DNA of 64,000 nt from Tenrec ecaudatus (taxonomy: Eukaryota > Chordata > Mammalia > Afrosoricida > Tenrecidae): positions 7,134,758-7,198,757 of the forward strand of contig NC_134536.1 in assembly GCF_050624435.1 (NCBI RefSeq). The letters run 5' to 3'. The notes under the pieces were generated by a model. That model made no database searches. It was not told the DNA's origin and was given only the letters and a program-made list of their open reading frames with translations. The translations under genes and the position numbers were made by a program. Shown piece after piece: positions 43,531 through 54,403 of the stretch. Numbering within the stretch: position 1 is the first letter of the stretch; every line of letters begins with the position of its first letter.

Positions 43531-44563
43531 CCGCTCCCCACGCCCAGCCAGTGCCTGGTACACAGGAGACAGCCGCAAACTACTCTGACATTGGGAGCAA
43601 ACACCCACCGCATGGATCTTCCTGGACATGCCTTCTTTCTGATCTCTGCAGAAGTCCTGCAACAGAGAGTCGAGCTTAGATGTCAGATGGAAACCAACAG
43701 CCCAACTTCTGAGATAAGCCACTGCAGCTTTCGTGGGCCGGGTTGTGTTTGTTGTGGTTTAGCGAGGGAGGTGGATGCTACAGGGTTGGGGGTGTGGTGG
43801 GCGTGGCAGAGGGATGGATCCTGTGATTAAAAATGCTGAGTGGCATGGCTGTCCATGTATTAAATTAAATATGGACTCTGCTCCAAATCAGTGTTTAACC
43901 ATGGGTTGGACTTGAGGGAGAACCCACTCAGATGGCTGCAGAGGCTGGGGGAGTGCAGGCGGAGACTTTCTGCTCCTGTACTGAATTTCAGCAAATCTAT
44001 CCCAGAGTTTAAAGCCAGTCAAGGCTCTCTGCAGAGACACCACCAGCCCTGGCCAGTCCAAGAGGGGCTCAGAAAGGCAGTGCTCCCGGAGCCGAGCGGA
44101 GTTTGGGTCCTTTCCCAACCCCATCAGCGCCCCCGGTGGGCAGCGAGGTTCACTGAGACTGGTGACCTTGGAAGGAACCGTAGGTCCTCACTGGGCCCTC
44201 ATCGTTAGCCATCCCTGCACACCTTCCCTCCCTCTGCCCTGGGGAAGGTTAGGTTGCACGGAGGTGGGGTCACCAGCTTGCTTCTCCAGGGGCGGAGGTT
44301 CCTTGGTAATCTTTGATACGCAGTCCCCTTCTAGCATCTGTCTTCCTGAAAGTCCCCTTGCACCCAAACGTCCTTCATCCGAACCATCTGAACCCTGTCC
44401 TGGATGTGTCCTTCCTTACATGACAGGACTACTGTTTCTTTACTGTGGCCAGTTTAATTACTGCCCTGGGAGCTGGGGTTAGTGCCCGTCAGTTCTGACT
44501 CACCACCACCCCAGGTGTGACCAGAGAATAGGTGTTTTTATTAAGTTTCAGTCTTCACTGGAG
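43531..44563. other. Unassigned
   Basis: About 1 kb with no gene or known repeat recognised. Confidence 0.4.
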
Positions 44564-44700
44564 GGAGCCCTGGTGTCTCTCAGGAAAGCATTGGGCTGCC
44601 AAGCTCAAGGTCAGTGGTTCAAACCTACTAGCCTCTCAGTGGGAGAAAGATGGGGCTGTCTGCTTCCGTAAAGATCGACAGTGTGGGAAACCCTGTAGAG
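44564..44700 (+). repeat. AfroSINE, left part, split by SPIN
   Basis: 'ggagccctggtgtctctcag' to 'ggaaaccctgtagag'. The remainder follows the SPIN element at 44859. Confidence 0.85.
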
Positions 44701-44858
44701 CAGCAGTTCTCAACCTGTGGGTGGCGACCCTTTTGAGGGTCGAATGACCCTTTCACAGGGGTCGCCTGATTCATAACAGTAGCAAAATAACAGTGATGAA
44801 GTAGCAACAGAAATAATTTTATGGTTGGGCTCTGCAATAGGAAGGTTGAGAACCACCG
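44701..44858 (+). mobile_element. SPIN-type hAT nonautonomous transposon (MITE)
   Basis: Terminal inverted repeats CAGCAGTTCTCAACC and GGTTGAGAACCACCG. 'gggtcgaatgaccctttcac' and 'agtagcaacagaaataattt' are typical SPIN interior text. At 158 bp it is shorter than the copy at 54404 because it lacks the 'tcaccacaacatgagg' region. Flanks ctgtagag and ctctagag (7 of 8 identical) are an 8-bp hAT target-site duplication. No transposase coding capacity. SPIN is known for horizontal spread among tetrapods, tenrec included. Confidence 0.88.
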
Positions 44859-44925
44859 CTCTAGAGGGCCATGCATCAGAAGGGCCTCAAAGGCAGTGGG
44901 CTTGCTTGCTTTTGTAGCTTCATGG
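44859..44925 (+). repeat. AfroSINE, right part
   Basis: 'ctctagagggccatgcatca' to 'aaaggcagtgggcttgcttg' is the SINE tail. About 15 bp of SINE consensus expected at the junction are missing. Confidence 0.75.
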
Positions 44926-45124
44926 GAACAGGCCCCCAGGTCTGGCTCCATCTGAGTCACTAGCTGGGTCCGAACCTCGACCTTTCCATCAGCGCATCTC
45001 TTCCTTGCTCCACCAAGCCCCTTGCCGTCACCCAATTGCCATCCGGCGCCCCCTTGTGGGTCAGAGCAGAACTGTGCTCCACCTCATGATCTGTGGTTGG
45101 TTGGCTTAGTTTTGGGTTTTGTTT

Positions 45125-45235
45125 TGGAAGTCCATGGCCAGGACTTTCTTCTAAGGTGCTTGTGGGTGGGCTTGAACTGCCTACCTTTCATTTAGCAGCC
45201 ATGTGTGTTAACCGTTTGCACCACAGAGCAAATGC
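45125..45235 (-). repeat. AfroSINE 5' fragment
   Basis: 'gggcttgaactgcctacctt' and 'ttaaccgtttgcaccacaga', the head side only. Confidence 0.6.
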
Positions 45236-45572
45236 CTTTGCCTGTGGCCTGGGGTGGCTCCTCGCGCTGTCTGACAAAGCAGAGGGTTCATGGGCCCAGA
45301 AGTCAGACCTCACTGCCAGAGCTGCTCCCCTCTCTGGGACCCCAGCTGCTCCTCAGGGTGACCTGTGGGGCAGGCAGTTGTAGTGGGGGCTGTCCTGTGC
45401 CCTTCAGGGCCTGCAGCAGCCTCCCGGGTGCCGCCCCCGCCCCAAGGGTGACAGCCATAAATGTTTCCTGATATTGCCAGGTGTGCTTGGGGACAGAAGC
45501 CCTCCCCGGGCGACTCCTCCCCTCGGATGGAACCACAGTTTCCTTCCTGATCCAAGAAAAACCTGTTTCTCA
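45236..45572. other. Unassigned, GC-rich
   Basis: No gene or repeat recognised. Confidence 0.4.
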
Positions 45573-45756
45573 GGAGTCGATTGGGACGCATAGCAGCCCC
45601 GTAGGACACAGCAAAACGACCTTGGTGGATTTCTGACTGTCGCTCTATAAGGGAGTCGAAAGTCCTGTCTTGCTCCCTTAGAGCAGCTAGTGGTTTCAAA
45701 CTGCTGATCTTGGGGCTAGCAGACCAACACCTAAGCACTGTGCACCAGCGCTCCTA
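45573..45756 (-). repeat. AfroSINE copy
   Basis: 'aggagtcgattgggacgcat' to 'ctgtgcaccagcgctcc'. Confidence 0.88.
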
Positions 45757-45784
45757 AGTAATGTAGCAAGAAAGATGACCTTCC

Positions 45785-45895
45785 ATGACGTCGGCTGACG
45801 CCGTGCTGCAACAATGTGAGGACAGCGCTGGCCGCAGGCGTGTTTTGTTCTGTTGCGCAGCGGGTCACTATGATAAAAAATGATTGGACGGCAGC
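45785..45895 (+). repeat. RTE LINE 3' scrap
   Basis: 'gctgcaacaatgtgaggaca' and 'gtgttttgttctgttgcgca' match the RTE terminus. Confidence 0.65.
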
Positions 45896-45915
45896 AGCGA
45901 CCCCACGTCTTGGTC

Positions 45916-46060
45916 AGGGTCTCTGATGGTGTGGCGGTTTAAACTCCCCACCAGCTGCTCCACGGGAGAAGGCGGAGGCTGTCCGCAAGGGGCAGTGCTG
46001 CGCTGCTGTTCCTATGAATCAGAATGGACTCCGTGGTGGTGGTGGGGTTGGGTTTTAGCT
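45916..46060 (+). repeat. AfroSINE copy, internally deleted
   Basis: 'tctgatggtgtggcggttta' joins directly to 'accagctgctccacgggaga', so part of the head is missing. The tail is 'gaatcagaatggactccgtg'. Confidence 0.8.
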
Positions 46061-46152
46061 ACAAGGTCCTTGGTTCAAATCCACGAGCCTGTCGAGGGAG
46101 AGAGACGAGGCTATTCTGCTCTAGTAAACATTTACAGCCTTGGCAACCGTGC
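46061..46152 (+). repeat. AfroSINE fragment
   Basis: 'caaggtccttggttcaaatc' to 'atttacagccttggcaacc', adjacent to and in line with the previous copy. Confidence 0.7.
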
Positions 46153-46875
46153 ACCAGGTCCCCGAAGTTAGCACTTGGTATGACGGCCATGGATGCCCCC
46201 AGCGCCCCACCCCAGTCCCTTGTGCTGTGTGCTGGGGAACAGGCCCACACTGACCCCATCCTAGAGGAGGAGGAGCAGGAGGAGAGTATACTTTTCTTTC
46301 TTTTTTTCTACGTAAACAAGTGAGACTGTGTTGGGTTGACATGCAAAAAGTCTGTGTCTTTTAATGGCAAAAAGGAGACTGTCCCACACCCTGCGGGGTC
46401 GTGGCTTCTCCTGCCAGTGGGACGGTCTCCTTAGACATGCTGGAGAAGAATGCAAACCTACCTGACGTCCCGGTGACTCTTTCTGTGGCGGTTCCATAGC
46501 CCTGCCCTTCAGTTGTCTTCTCCACTCTTAGCCCCCGCCCCACCGGCCCAACCTTCACTAGGCTTGGGAGTGGGAAGGGTAGGCAGGGTAGGAGGTACTT
46601 CATTCAGTCCCATGCACACCAGCCTGCCTTGGCTGGTTCTTCTCTGTCTCCCATCCTCTGATGGCCCAGTTGATAGATGGTAGTGTGGGACCTTGTCTCC
46701 AGGGGACACCTCCACTTCTTGCCCTGCTCAACGTCAGTGAGTACCATGACTGTATCTAGGATAGGCAGTGCCTCCTTTCCTTCTTCCTCTTAGCACTCCT
46801 GGATAATTCTTTGTCATATTCTCAGAAAGGCTCTTTTCCTTGGTAATGTCTTGAAATCTGAACACAAGGTCCAAC
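46153..46875. other. Unassigned
   Basis: No gene recognised. Possible short RTE-like text at 46200-46260 is not convincing. Confidence 0.4.
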
Positions 46876-47081
46876 CCAAAAAACCAAACTCATTGCCAGC
46901 AAGTCGGTGCCGACTCATAGTGACCTTATAGGACAGGGTAGAACTGTCCTTGTGGATTGTTGAGGATATAACTCTCTAAGGGACAAGAAAGCCCTGCCTT
47001 TCTCCTGTAGAGCAGCTGGTGGTTTTGAACTGCTGGCCTTGCGGTTAGCAGCCCAATAGATAATCACGACACTACCGGGTC
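46876..47081 (-). repeat. AfroSINE copy
   Basis: 'aaaaccaaactcattgccag' to 'ataatcacgacactaccggg', full length. Confidence 0.92.
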
Positions 47082-47633
47082 CAACCCTTAGTAGCTTCCC
47101 TAAAGAAACCCAGCCCCCCGCTCTAAGGGTCTCCAGTCACAGAGATATCACCCCGCCTGGACCTGCTCAGGGAGGTGGAAGCTTACATAGAGGGGTTGTC
47201 CTGACGGCGAAGAGGGGAACACAACACCTAATTCACTCTGTGTGTTGTTTGAGCCCTTTCCAACCAAGGGGGTTGATCTTCCAACACCATATCCGACAAT
47301 GTGCTGTTGCGGTCTCCGTGAACTTTTCACTGACTGCTCCTAGTCTGTCTTAGTCTGGAAGCTTCCCCGGAACCTTCCCACCGGGGTGACCGTGCTCAGA
47401 TTTCAAATACTGGTCATGTGGCTTCCACCATCAGGGCACCATGGGGCCACCAAAAGTCAGCAACCTGACCGGTGCGTGATGGAACTAAGCAACTTTTCCT
47501 TCTTTTACAGTGAGATGTTGGGGGAGGGAAACACAAAATGATCTCTGTGGACTTTGCCCAGAGATAAGCAAACTGTTTTATTGGCTCTATTGGCATGCGA
47601 CTGAGGCAGGCGATTGGGCCCTTTCATTTATGC

Positions 47634-47681
<48 letters not shown>

Positions 47682-47827
47682 GCTTGTTGAACTAGCGGCT
47701 TTGAGCCTACATAGGAAGTGCCACTTGGCCAGCATGACACAGTGTTGTCTGGAAGTAAGAATAGCATTCACAGGTTACACCGGCGCACAGGAATACAGCC
47801 CTCTTCCCCATGGAATTCCTGAAACTA
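47082..47827. other. Unassigned, with (TG) run
   Basis: No gene or other repeat recognised. Confidence 0.4.
47637..47679. repeat. (TG)21 microsatellite
   Basis: Uninterrupted TG run of about 43 bp. Confidence 0.98.
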
Positions 47828-48031
47828 CCAGTAAACTCATGGCTGTGGAGTCGATTCTGGGTCACAGGTGTCCCTGCAGGACAGGGTGGAACTGCCTCTG
47901 TGGGTTTCCAAGACTGCCACTCTTGCCTGGAGTGAAAGGCTCGTGTCTCCCCTGGGCAGTGGCAGTGCTTTCAAACTGCCAACCTTGCGGCTAGCAGCCC
48001 AGCCCAAAGCGTAGCCTCTACGACTCCAGGA
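47828..48031 (-). repeat. AfroSINE copy
   Basis: 'taaactcatggctgtggagt' to 'gtagcctctacgactccagg', full length. Confidence 0.9.
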
Positions 48032-48448
48032 CTCTGTGGAATTCACTGGGGGACATTTGTGCAACGCGGTGCCCAGGAATTGCCCTGATGGGTGGGGCCT
48101 ATTGCACCTGTAGGAGAGCACTCTGACAAGGAGGAGGTGTCATAATCTCATTCAGATTAAACCAACACATCTCCCAAGCCCATCACTCATGTAAGAGACA
48201 ATCCAGTACCTGGCTGGGGACAGGCCCACATTGCAAACCTGACAGGTGACGTGAGGAACATGGTTTGCAGAAAGCCTATGTTCTTAACTGATTCATCTTG
48301 AACCGACTTACAGGCATGTGGAATGCTTCTTTGACATGCTTGGCTGTGTTTTACATCTGGAGCTCCAAAATGCAAAGGTTTTTATTGATAGGTCTCATCG
48401 ATAAGGACTGGTGATTGGAATTGAACTCCAGAAACAAAGAAGGATCCA
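48032..48448. other. Unassigned
   Basis: No feature recognised. Confidence 0.4.
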
Positions 48449-48512
48449 AACTCACAGCCACTGAATCCATTCCAATCCGTAGGGACCATATAGGGCAGAG
48501 CAGAACTACATG
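48449..48512 (-). repeat. AfroSINE 3' fragment
   Basis: 'aactcacagccactgaatcc' to 'ggcagagcagaactacatgg'. Confidence 0.7.
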
Positions 48513-48519
48513 GCATCGC

Positions 48520-48625
48520 AGTTACGTAGTTACATGGCCTAATGGCATCGTGTTACATGTGGGGCTGCTAGCCAGAAGGCCATCGGTTCAAAACCATCAA
48601 CGACTGGAGTGAGAAAGCCAAAAGT
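48520..48625 (+). repeat. AfroSINE 5' fragment
   Basis: 'gtgttacatgtggggctgct' and 'gccatcggttcaaaaccatc'. It faces away from the fragment on its left. Confidence 0.75.
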
Positions 48626-48699
48626 GGAAAACCCATCAAAGATTTCTCCAGCTGAAAGAACTTGGGTAGGGGGTGTAGGGGAGGGGATCAAGCCTTGAG

Positions 48700-49775
48700 T
48701 GACAGTACCGAAGATTCATTGAGCAAGATATTAAATGATGGAGGTAACTTCATATGATGGGATGAATCAACAGAGTATGGCACCCAAAAGGATTGCTCCC
48801 CATTTCAGAAGGCAGTGTATGACCAGAAACTAACAGGGCTGAAGGAAGATGTCCAACCTGCACTGGGACATTGACCAAAAACAAAGCTCGAAGAATTGAG
48901 GTCATGCCAATTAAACCGTTCCAACAAACCGATGACGCCCGGAAGCAATCTGTGCCAAGAAATTTGGGAGACAGCTACCTGGACAACTGACTGAAAGGTA
49001 ACTGATGATGCTCATTGCCAAGGCAGCCGGACAGAATGTGGAAAGGAATCAAGCTGTATCATTAACATCATACGCAAGTAAAATTCTGCTCGAGAAAATC
49101 TGAAAAATGGTTGCAGCACTATCTTGACAAGGCGCTGGGAGAAACTCAGGCTGGATTCAAAAGACGACCTGGAATGAGGGACTTCATTTTTTTTTATAGC
49201 AAATGGGTCTTAGCTGCAAGCAGAGGACACCAGAATGTGGCTTAGCTGTGTTCTCTTGACCGTGCAAAGGCGTTGGACTCTGATCGTAACACATAATGGA
49301 TGGCCTTGAGAAGACTGGAGTTCCAGAGCACATCTTTGTGTCCCTGCTGAACCTGTATGCGGATCAAGAGGCCATTATTTGAATAGAACCAGGGGCTACA
49401 GCCTGGTTTCAAATCAGGAACAGCGAGCCTCAGGCTGTGCCTAGTCAGTCTGTGTGCTGAGCAAGAATCCAAGAAGCTGGACAACGTGAAGAAGAAGGTT
49501 TACTAACAAGCTGGGATGTGCACGTGACACCATCTGGTAGCTGAGGAGCAAGAGGACTTGGAGATATTTGCTGATGAAGATCAAAGGCCACAGCCTTCAA
49601 TATGGATTACATCTCAAAATAAGGAAAAGAAAACCTTACACTGTGGACCAATGAGTGCCACGGTGATAGATGCAGTAAGTAGTGAAGTTGTCAAGGGTCT
49701 CGTTCTGCTTGACCCCACATGGGAGCAATGTTCAGGAAAGTAAAGGACTTACTACATCGGGCAATTCTGTTGTAA
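48700..49775 (+). repeat. RTE (BovB-type) LINE, longest copy, left part
   Basis: About 1.1 kb in sense RTE order: 'agaagatgtccaacctgc'-like start, 'aacatcatacgcaagtaaaa', 'gaaactcaggctggattcaa', 'gcaaaggcgttggactctga', 'gaagatcaaaggccacagcc', 'gagcaatgttcaggaaag'. This covers the middle and C-terminal reverse transcriptase domain. Many frameshifts; the catalytic F/YADD segment is lost ('gggatgtgcacgtgacacca'). It continues at 49937 after a SINE. Confidence 0.9.
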
Positions 49776-49926
49776 ACCCCAAAACCAAAGGCGCCGCCAT
49801 CGAGTCAATGCTGACTCATAGCAAAGTAGAACACCCAGTCTTTCTCCCGAGGAGCTGCTGGTGGTTTTGAACTGCTGACCATGCGATTGCAGTCCAGTGT
49901 ATAACCACTACGTCACCAGGGCTGCT
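49776..49926 (-). repeat. AfroSINE inserted in the RTE, with TSD
   Basis: 'ccccaaaaccaaaggcgccg' to 'ctacgtcaccagggctgctc', with the centre shortened. ctgttgtaaa (49766-49775) before and ctgctgtaaa (about 49928-49937) after form a 10-bp duplication with one mismatch. Confidence 0.88.
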
Positions 49927-49936
49927 CCTGCTGTAA

Positions 49937-50400
49937 AAAGTCCTCTTTAAAGAGTTTAGAAGGAAAGCTGTCATGTTGAGGACTGAGGTGCACCCGACCT
50001 AAGCGATGGTGTTTCAGGTGCCTCCGATGGGTGTGAAAACTGGGCTGAGGAAGGCCAGAGAAGAGTGGATGCCTTTGAATTATGGTGCTGGAGAAGAACG
50101 CTGGTTGTCTCATGGACTGCCAGAAGAACAGACAAATCTCTCTTGGAAGACATACAGCTCAAAAGCTCCACAGAAGCAAGGATGAGAGTCTTCAGCTCAC
50201 ATTCTGTGGGCATGTTATCAGGAGGAACCCGTCCCTGGAGAAGGACGTCTTGCTTGGGCAAGCAGAGGGTCGGTGAAGAAGAGGAAGGACCCTCAGTGAG
50301 ATGGACGGCCCTAGAGGTTTGCCACAAGGGGCCAGAGCATCCACTGGGAGGACGGTCCACCGCACATGGCAACGTCGCCATGACTGACCTGGTCCCTCTT
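49937..50400 (+). repeat. RTE LINE, longest copy, right part
   Basis: 'aaaagtcctctttaaagagt', 'gcctttgaattatggtgctg', 'ggttgtctcatggactgcca' and 'atcaggaggaacccgtccct' continue the RTE order towards its 3' end. The 'aacaacaac' tail is not seen. Confidence 0.88.
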
Positions 50401-50702
50401 TCTGAAGTCTGCTGATGGACACGCTTTCTGGACTGACCAGCCCCATCCCGCTGAGGTGGGTCAATGTTACAAAGTGATAGGCGTAGTCGGCAGTCCTTCT
50501 GGAAGACAATTACAGTCCAAGGAATTTTTTTTTCCATTTTGGGGTTATCTCTTCTGAACCAAATACAAATGCCATCTCCATGCCTGCCTCACAGATGGCT
50601 CCTTCTATCAGCACGCGACACAGGACCGTGCCTCACGTCTACCGTATCTCTTTTCTCGTGCTGGGCCAGGCTTTGGCTTGTGAGCATTTTATGGAATTGT
50701 GA
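50401..50702. other. Unassigned
   Basis: No feature recognised. Confidence 0.4.
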
Positions 50703-50705
50703 AAT

Positions 50706-51143
50706 GTGTACCTTGAATTGCCAGATGTTTTAGATGCCTTCATAGATCAGAAAGTGGCTCTGGAACAGCTGCTGGAGTTTGAGGTTAGCATGCGTATGCG
50801 ACACCGCCTCTTAGAAGCTCAATATTGTTTTCATTCCATGGCAGCACAGCTAGAAGCTAAAGACCAGTTTCACAATGCAGGAGAAAAGGCAAAAATGATC
50901 AAGCCCATCATGGGAAATCCTTTCTCGCTGGTTTTGATGGTTTTTCCTAGAGATTTTCAAGAGATTTCCTAACATCCCTTGGGTTTTTCTAAAGAACAGG
51001 GTAAAAAAAATGATACAAAAAGTCTAGAAGGTTCTATTGCCTCTGACCAAGGTTTACTTTCTAAGAGAGTTAAAATAGGGAGTTTTCCTGCAGGAAGTGT
51101 AGCTGATCAACACTACAGCTTAGCTAATTCATGGAAAAAGTAA
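50706..51143 (+). pseudogene. Decayed coding segment of an unrecognised protein
   Basis: One frame is open from 50703 to a TAA at 50970-50972 and then, in the same frame, to a TAA at 51141-51143, 145 codons in all. Both halves look protein-like. The first (residues about 5-65) is Leu/Glu/Gln/Lys-rich, compatible with an alpha-helical or coiled-coil domain, e.g. 'FIDQKVALEQLLEFEV'. The second is Ser/Lys/Gly-rich and ends 'YSLANSWKK', as a genuine C-terminus might. The single internal stop without a frameshift suggests a mild lesion. There is no initiator, no convincing splice acceptor and no poly(A) tail, so both a truncated retrocopy and an old terminal exon are possible. I do not recognise the protein. 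Confidence 0.5.
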
Positions 51144-51174
51144 TACATCTCCCCCTGTGAAGACTTCAGGGAGG
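51144..51174. other. Short spacer
   Basis: Between the decayed coding segment and the next SINE. No poly(A) tract here. Confidence 0.5.
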
Positions 51175-51320
51175 CTGGAGGGTCGGGGGTTAACCTGCTA
51201 ACCCCAGGGAGGGCTGTCCCGTGGGAGAAAGACGAGGCTGTCGGGCTCAGATACCCTAGGGTCTCCACTCTGCTGTAGGGTCACTGTGAGTCAGAAGCAA
51301 GTTGACGGCAGTGGGTGTTT
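51175..51320 (+). repeat. AfroSINE copy, shortened
   Basis: 'cccgtgggagaaagacgagg' and 'gggtcactgtgagtcagaag', with a degraded head. Confidence 0.78.
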
Positions 51321-51684
51321 TGTTCATGATTTGGTTTGGTGATGAAGTCTTTGCTTTGTTACTGATATTTTGAGGATCTGTGTACAGCTAAGACCCTCCA
51401 CTGACTCGCCGGATGAGTGATTAAGAAGTCGCCAGCTGGACATTTCTCTGGGAGAGTGTGTGGTGCATGTGACTGACCATGCAATTGATCCATTTTATGA
51501 ATATTTATTAACCACCCACCACAGGCTAGAACCACCCTGGATGGTGTGGCTATAATGACAAAAACAAACTTTAGCTCCTAAGGACCTGAGTCTTGTGGGA
51601 AGACAGACACATATACATGAAGGGGAATAGCATTTATTCATGTTCTGTGGCTGAGATAGTGCACTGAATTTTTATATCTTCTGT
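51321..51684. other. Unassigned, with an ancient repeat scrap
   Basis: 'atgaatatttattaaccacc' (51497) to 'agacagacacatatac' (51613) resembles the same mammal-wide repeat as 41980-42125. No gene. Confidence 0.4.
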
Positions 51685-51846
51685 CTCATTTATTGGACTG
51701 CCAGAAGACTGAATTAGTAAGTCTTCAGGGGGGGAAAGACAACAGGAATGCTCCTTAGAAGAAAGGATGGCGAGATGCAAGCTCATTTCACTTGGACAGG
51801 TCATCGGGAACGACCACTCTCTAGAGAAGGATGTCACGCTTGGCAA

Positions 51847-51917
<71 letters not shown>

Positions 51918-51995
51918 GGTGACTCTTAATGGGATGGATTGCTATAGCAGTCACCACTATGATTTGGGCTTACCTAACATCATGAGGATCGCAAA
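51685..51995 (+). repeat. RTE LINE 3' fragment carrying a GA microsatellite
   Basis: 'ggaatgctccttagaagaaa', 'acaggtcatcgggaacgacc' and 'gatgtcacgcttggcaaag' are RTE text. The copy then contains the GA run and resumes with 'aatgggatggattgctatag'. Confidence 0.8.
51849..51912. repeat. (GA)32 microsatellite
   Basis: 64 bp of uninterrupted GA, the longest simple repeat in the window. It grew where the RTE has a short G/A-rich stretch. Confidence 0.98.
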
Positions 51996-52070
51996 GGATC
52001 AACAATGCTTTAATTTATATATATATGGGCCATGAGTCAGAGCCAATCCTTAAAATCAAAACAGAATGCC

Positions 52071-52271
52071 CCCCCACTACTGTTCAGTTGATTCTTCCTT
52101 ATAGCAACCCCAAAAGGCAGAGTAGAATTGTTGCCCTGGGGTCCCCAAGGCTGTAAGCCTTGGTGGAAGCAGAGCGCCTCATCTTTCTCCTTTGGAGCAC
52201 CTGGTGGGTTTTGAACCACTGACCATTTGCTTCGCGGCCTAATGCTTATCTCACTCTGCTACCAGAGCTTC
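52071..52271 (-). repeat. AfroSINE copy
   Basis: 'cactactgttcagttgattc' to 'ctcactctgctaccagagct', full order. Confidence 0.88.
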
Positions 52272-53929
52272 TTGAGCCAATGCCACCGCCGCTAGTGACA
52301 GCAATTGCCCATGCAGTCAGTGACCATTACCCCACAGTGGTTGAATTCTCTAATAGTGAAGGGGACGGTAGCTACAGAAGGGACATCGAGGAGAGGGGGA
52401 TAGATGTTTGATGGAAGCAGGCTAGCAGCCCAGCCTGTGACCCGCTGTGCCCACAGGGCTCCCGATATCAGTCCGCTGCTCTCTCTTCAGTGGATCTCCC
52501 GGGTGTGCCTGAGAACCATTGCCCGAAGCGTGGTGTGTGGGACTCCTGGTTAAACTCGTGTCCTCAGACTGGCACGGGGACTGTCTGGAATCGATCCTCA
52601 TTAGTCACAGACTCTGTATTTGCGAATTTGCCTATTTCATAAGATGTGTTTCCAACCCCTCAAGTCAACACTCCGGGGATGTCTGCCATCATTGTGGACA
52701 TTGCAGAAGAATAAGCAAATTGAGTCACCTGTCGCACCTGCTCAGCAAGGTGAGGCGCTGCCTTGCGGTTTCGGCTCTGGGAACTGTTCCGAGGGCTCTC
52801 CGCAGTCTACTTGGAGCATTTTCACTTGTTGTGGCATTCTTTGGTCATGTCACTTTTTTGGCTGCCCCCAAGCTAGCGCTGAAGTTCTGCGCCGGGTTCC
52901 TACCTGTGGGAAGGCTGTGACACCCCGATGGAGAAAGTGTGTGTGCGAGATGGGCTCAGTGCAGCCATGAGCCGTGGGACTCTTGCCTCCGAGTGCCATG
53001 CTAATGAGTCTGTGTCAAAGTGTCTTGGGGCCACTGTATTAAAGCGTCTTGAAGGAGGACCACACAGATGACAAAGGGATGTGCTGCTCAGCAAACGAGC
53101 ATGGTGTGACCAGAGCCTCGCAGGCACCTTGCCCTGTTTTCCCCCCAGGAACAAGCGGTGCGGCGTTTCCCGACTCGGTGTTTAGACCTAACTGCTGTGC
53201 GTGTGGGAATAGACTCTGCAACTGAGTCGGCAATGGACTGCTTTTTTAATGGATTCCCTTTTCCGGAGACTTTGGGGTTTTTCCTGGCCATTATTAAACA
53301 TGTTTCCGCGGGCTGCACCTTTGATGATTTGCCTCGGGGGTGAGATGCCCGCGCCTCTGAGTCCAGGCAGCATCGTGGGTATGTAAACTGCACGGTCACA
53401 AAGGACCCGGAACTTGGTGTCATGCCCTGGACAAAGCACCTTGAACTTCTTCTAATAATTGCTCATTTTGCTCCGGGTCCCACAAATGATACACCAGCCA
53501 GGAAGCCTGGTGAATCTTCACGTGTGTCCGTCTGGTGTAACTAGCGTCTCCCTCCCTCTCCCTTGAGACAGAGGCTCAAGAGAAGGACAGTGAGATGTAG
53601 GGATGATGGCAAAGGAAATCCCCCATCCCCAGGGACTTAGTGATGGCCATTGGCGGAGAGGTGGCCTGGTCGTGAATGAAAGGGGCGCAGGTACCTCGCT
53701 TCTGATCGCTTCAGAAATGGTCTCAGTTTGCTCCTCGTATTGCTCAGTACATATACCACGTTTTGTTTCACCATGCACTGGTCGATGGACATCCCAATAG
53801 TTTTCAGTGTTCATCTAATTTTAAATTGACCTCTTTGTGGTTTTAAAAAGCAAAGCTGTCCCTTTGCTGGCAAATGTATCCGTGGCTCAATCCGTGCTAT
53901 TTTCAGTAAGCTTGCATGCATATGAAAAA
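52272..53929. other. Unassigned, with a possible MIR
   Basis: About 1.65 kb. MIR-like text at 52680-52780 ('acattgcagaagaataagca', 'ctgctcagcaaggtgaggcg'). No gene recognised. Confidence 0.4.
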
Positions 53930-54275
53930 GAAAGATGGGTGAAGAACGGATAGGATGCCTTTGAATGATGGTGCTATCGAAGAATACTGAAAGTGCCATC
54001 GACTGCCAGAGGACAAACAGATCTGTCTTGGAGTAAGTATAACTAGAGTTGTCATGAGAGGTGAGGAGAGTGAGACTTGGTCTCAGGTGGGACCAGTGGG
54101 AACAGGACATCATGCCTGGTGAAGTAGAGGGTCAGAGAAAAAGGGGATCTTCCAGCAGATGGATTAGCAGACACGGTGGCCGCAACAATGGGTGGAGATT
54201 ACGTGGACCAGGACCAGGCAACGTTTTGCTTTATGGCACCATCAGGGTGTTATGAGTCAGAGCTGACTAGAGGGC
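53930..54275 (+). repeat. RTE LINE 3' fragment
   Basis: 'ggatgcctttgaatgatggt', 'gacaaacagatctgtcttgg' and 'catgcctggtgaagtagagg' to 'gagtcagagctgactagagg' follow RTE order to the 3' end. Confidence 0.85.
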
Positions 54276-54403
54276 TCCTCCCACCATCACCACTTTGACA
54301 CCGGATGCCACGAAATAACAGGAAACAGCCCGTGTGCCGTGCTGTGCTGCCCTGTCCCCAGCATCTCTGAAGAGGGACGGATATGTCCACCAAGGGCTTA
54401 GAA

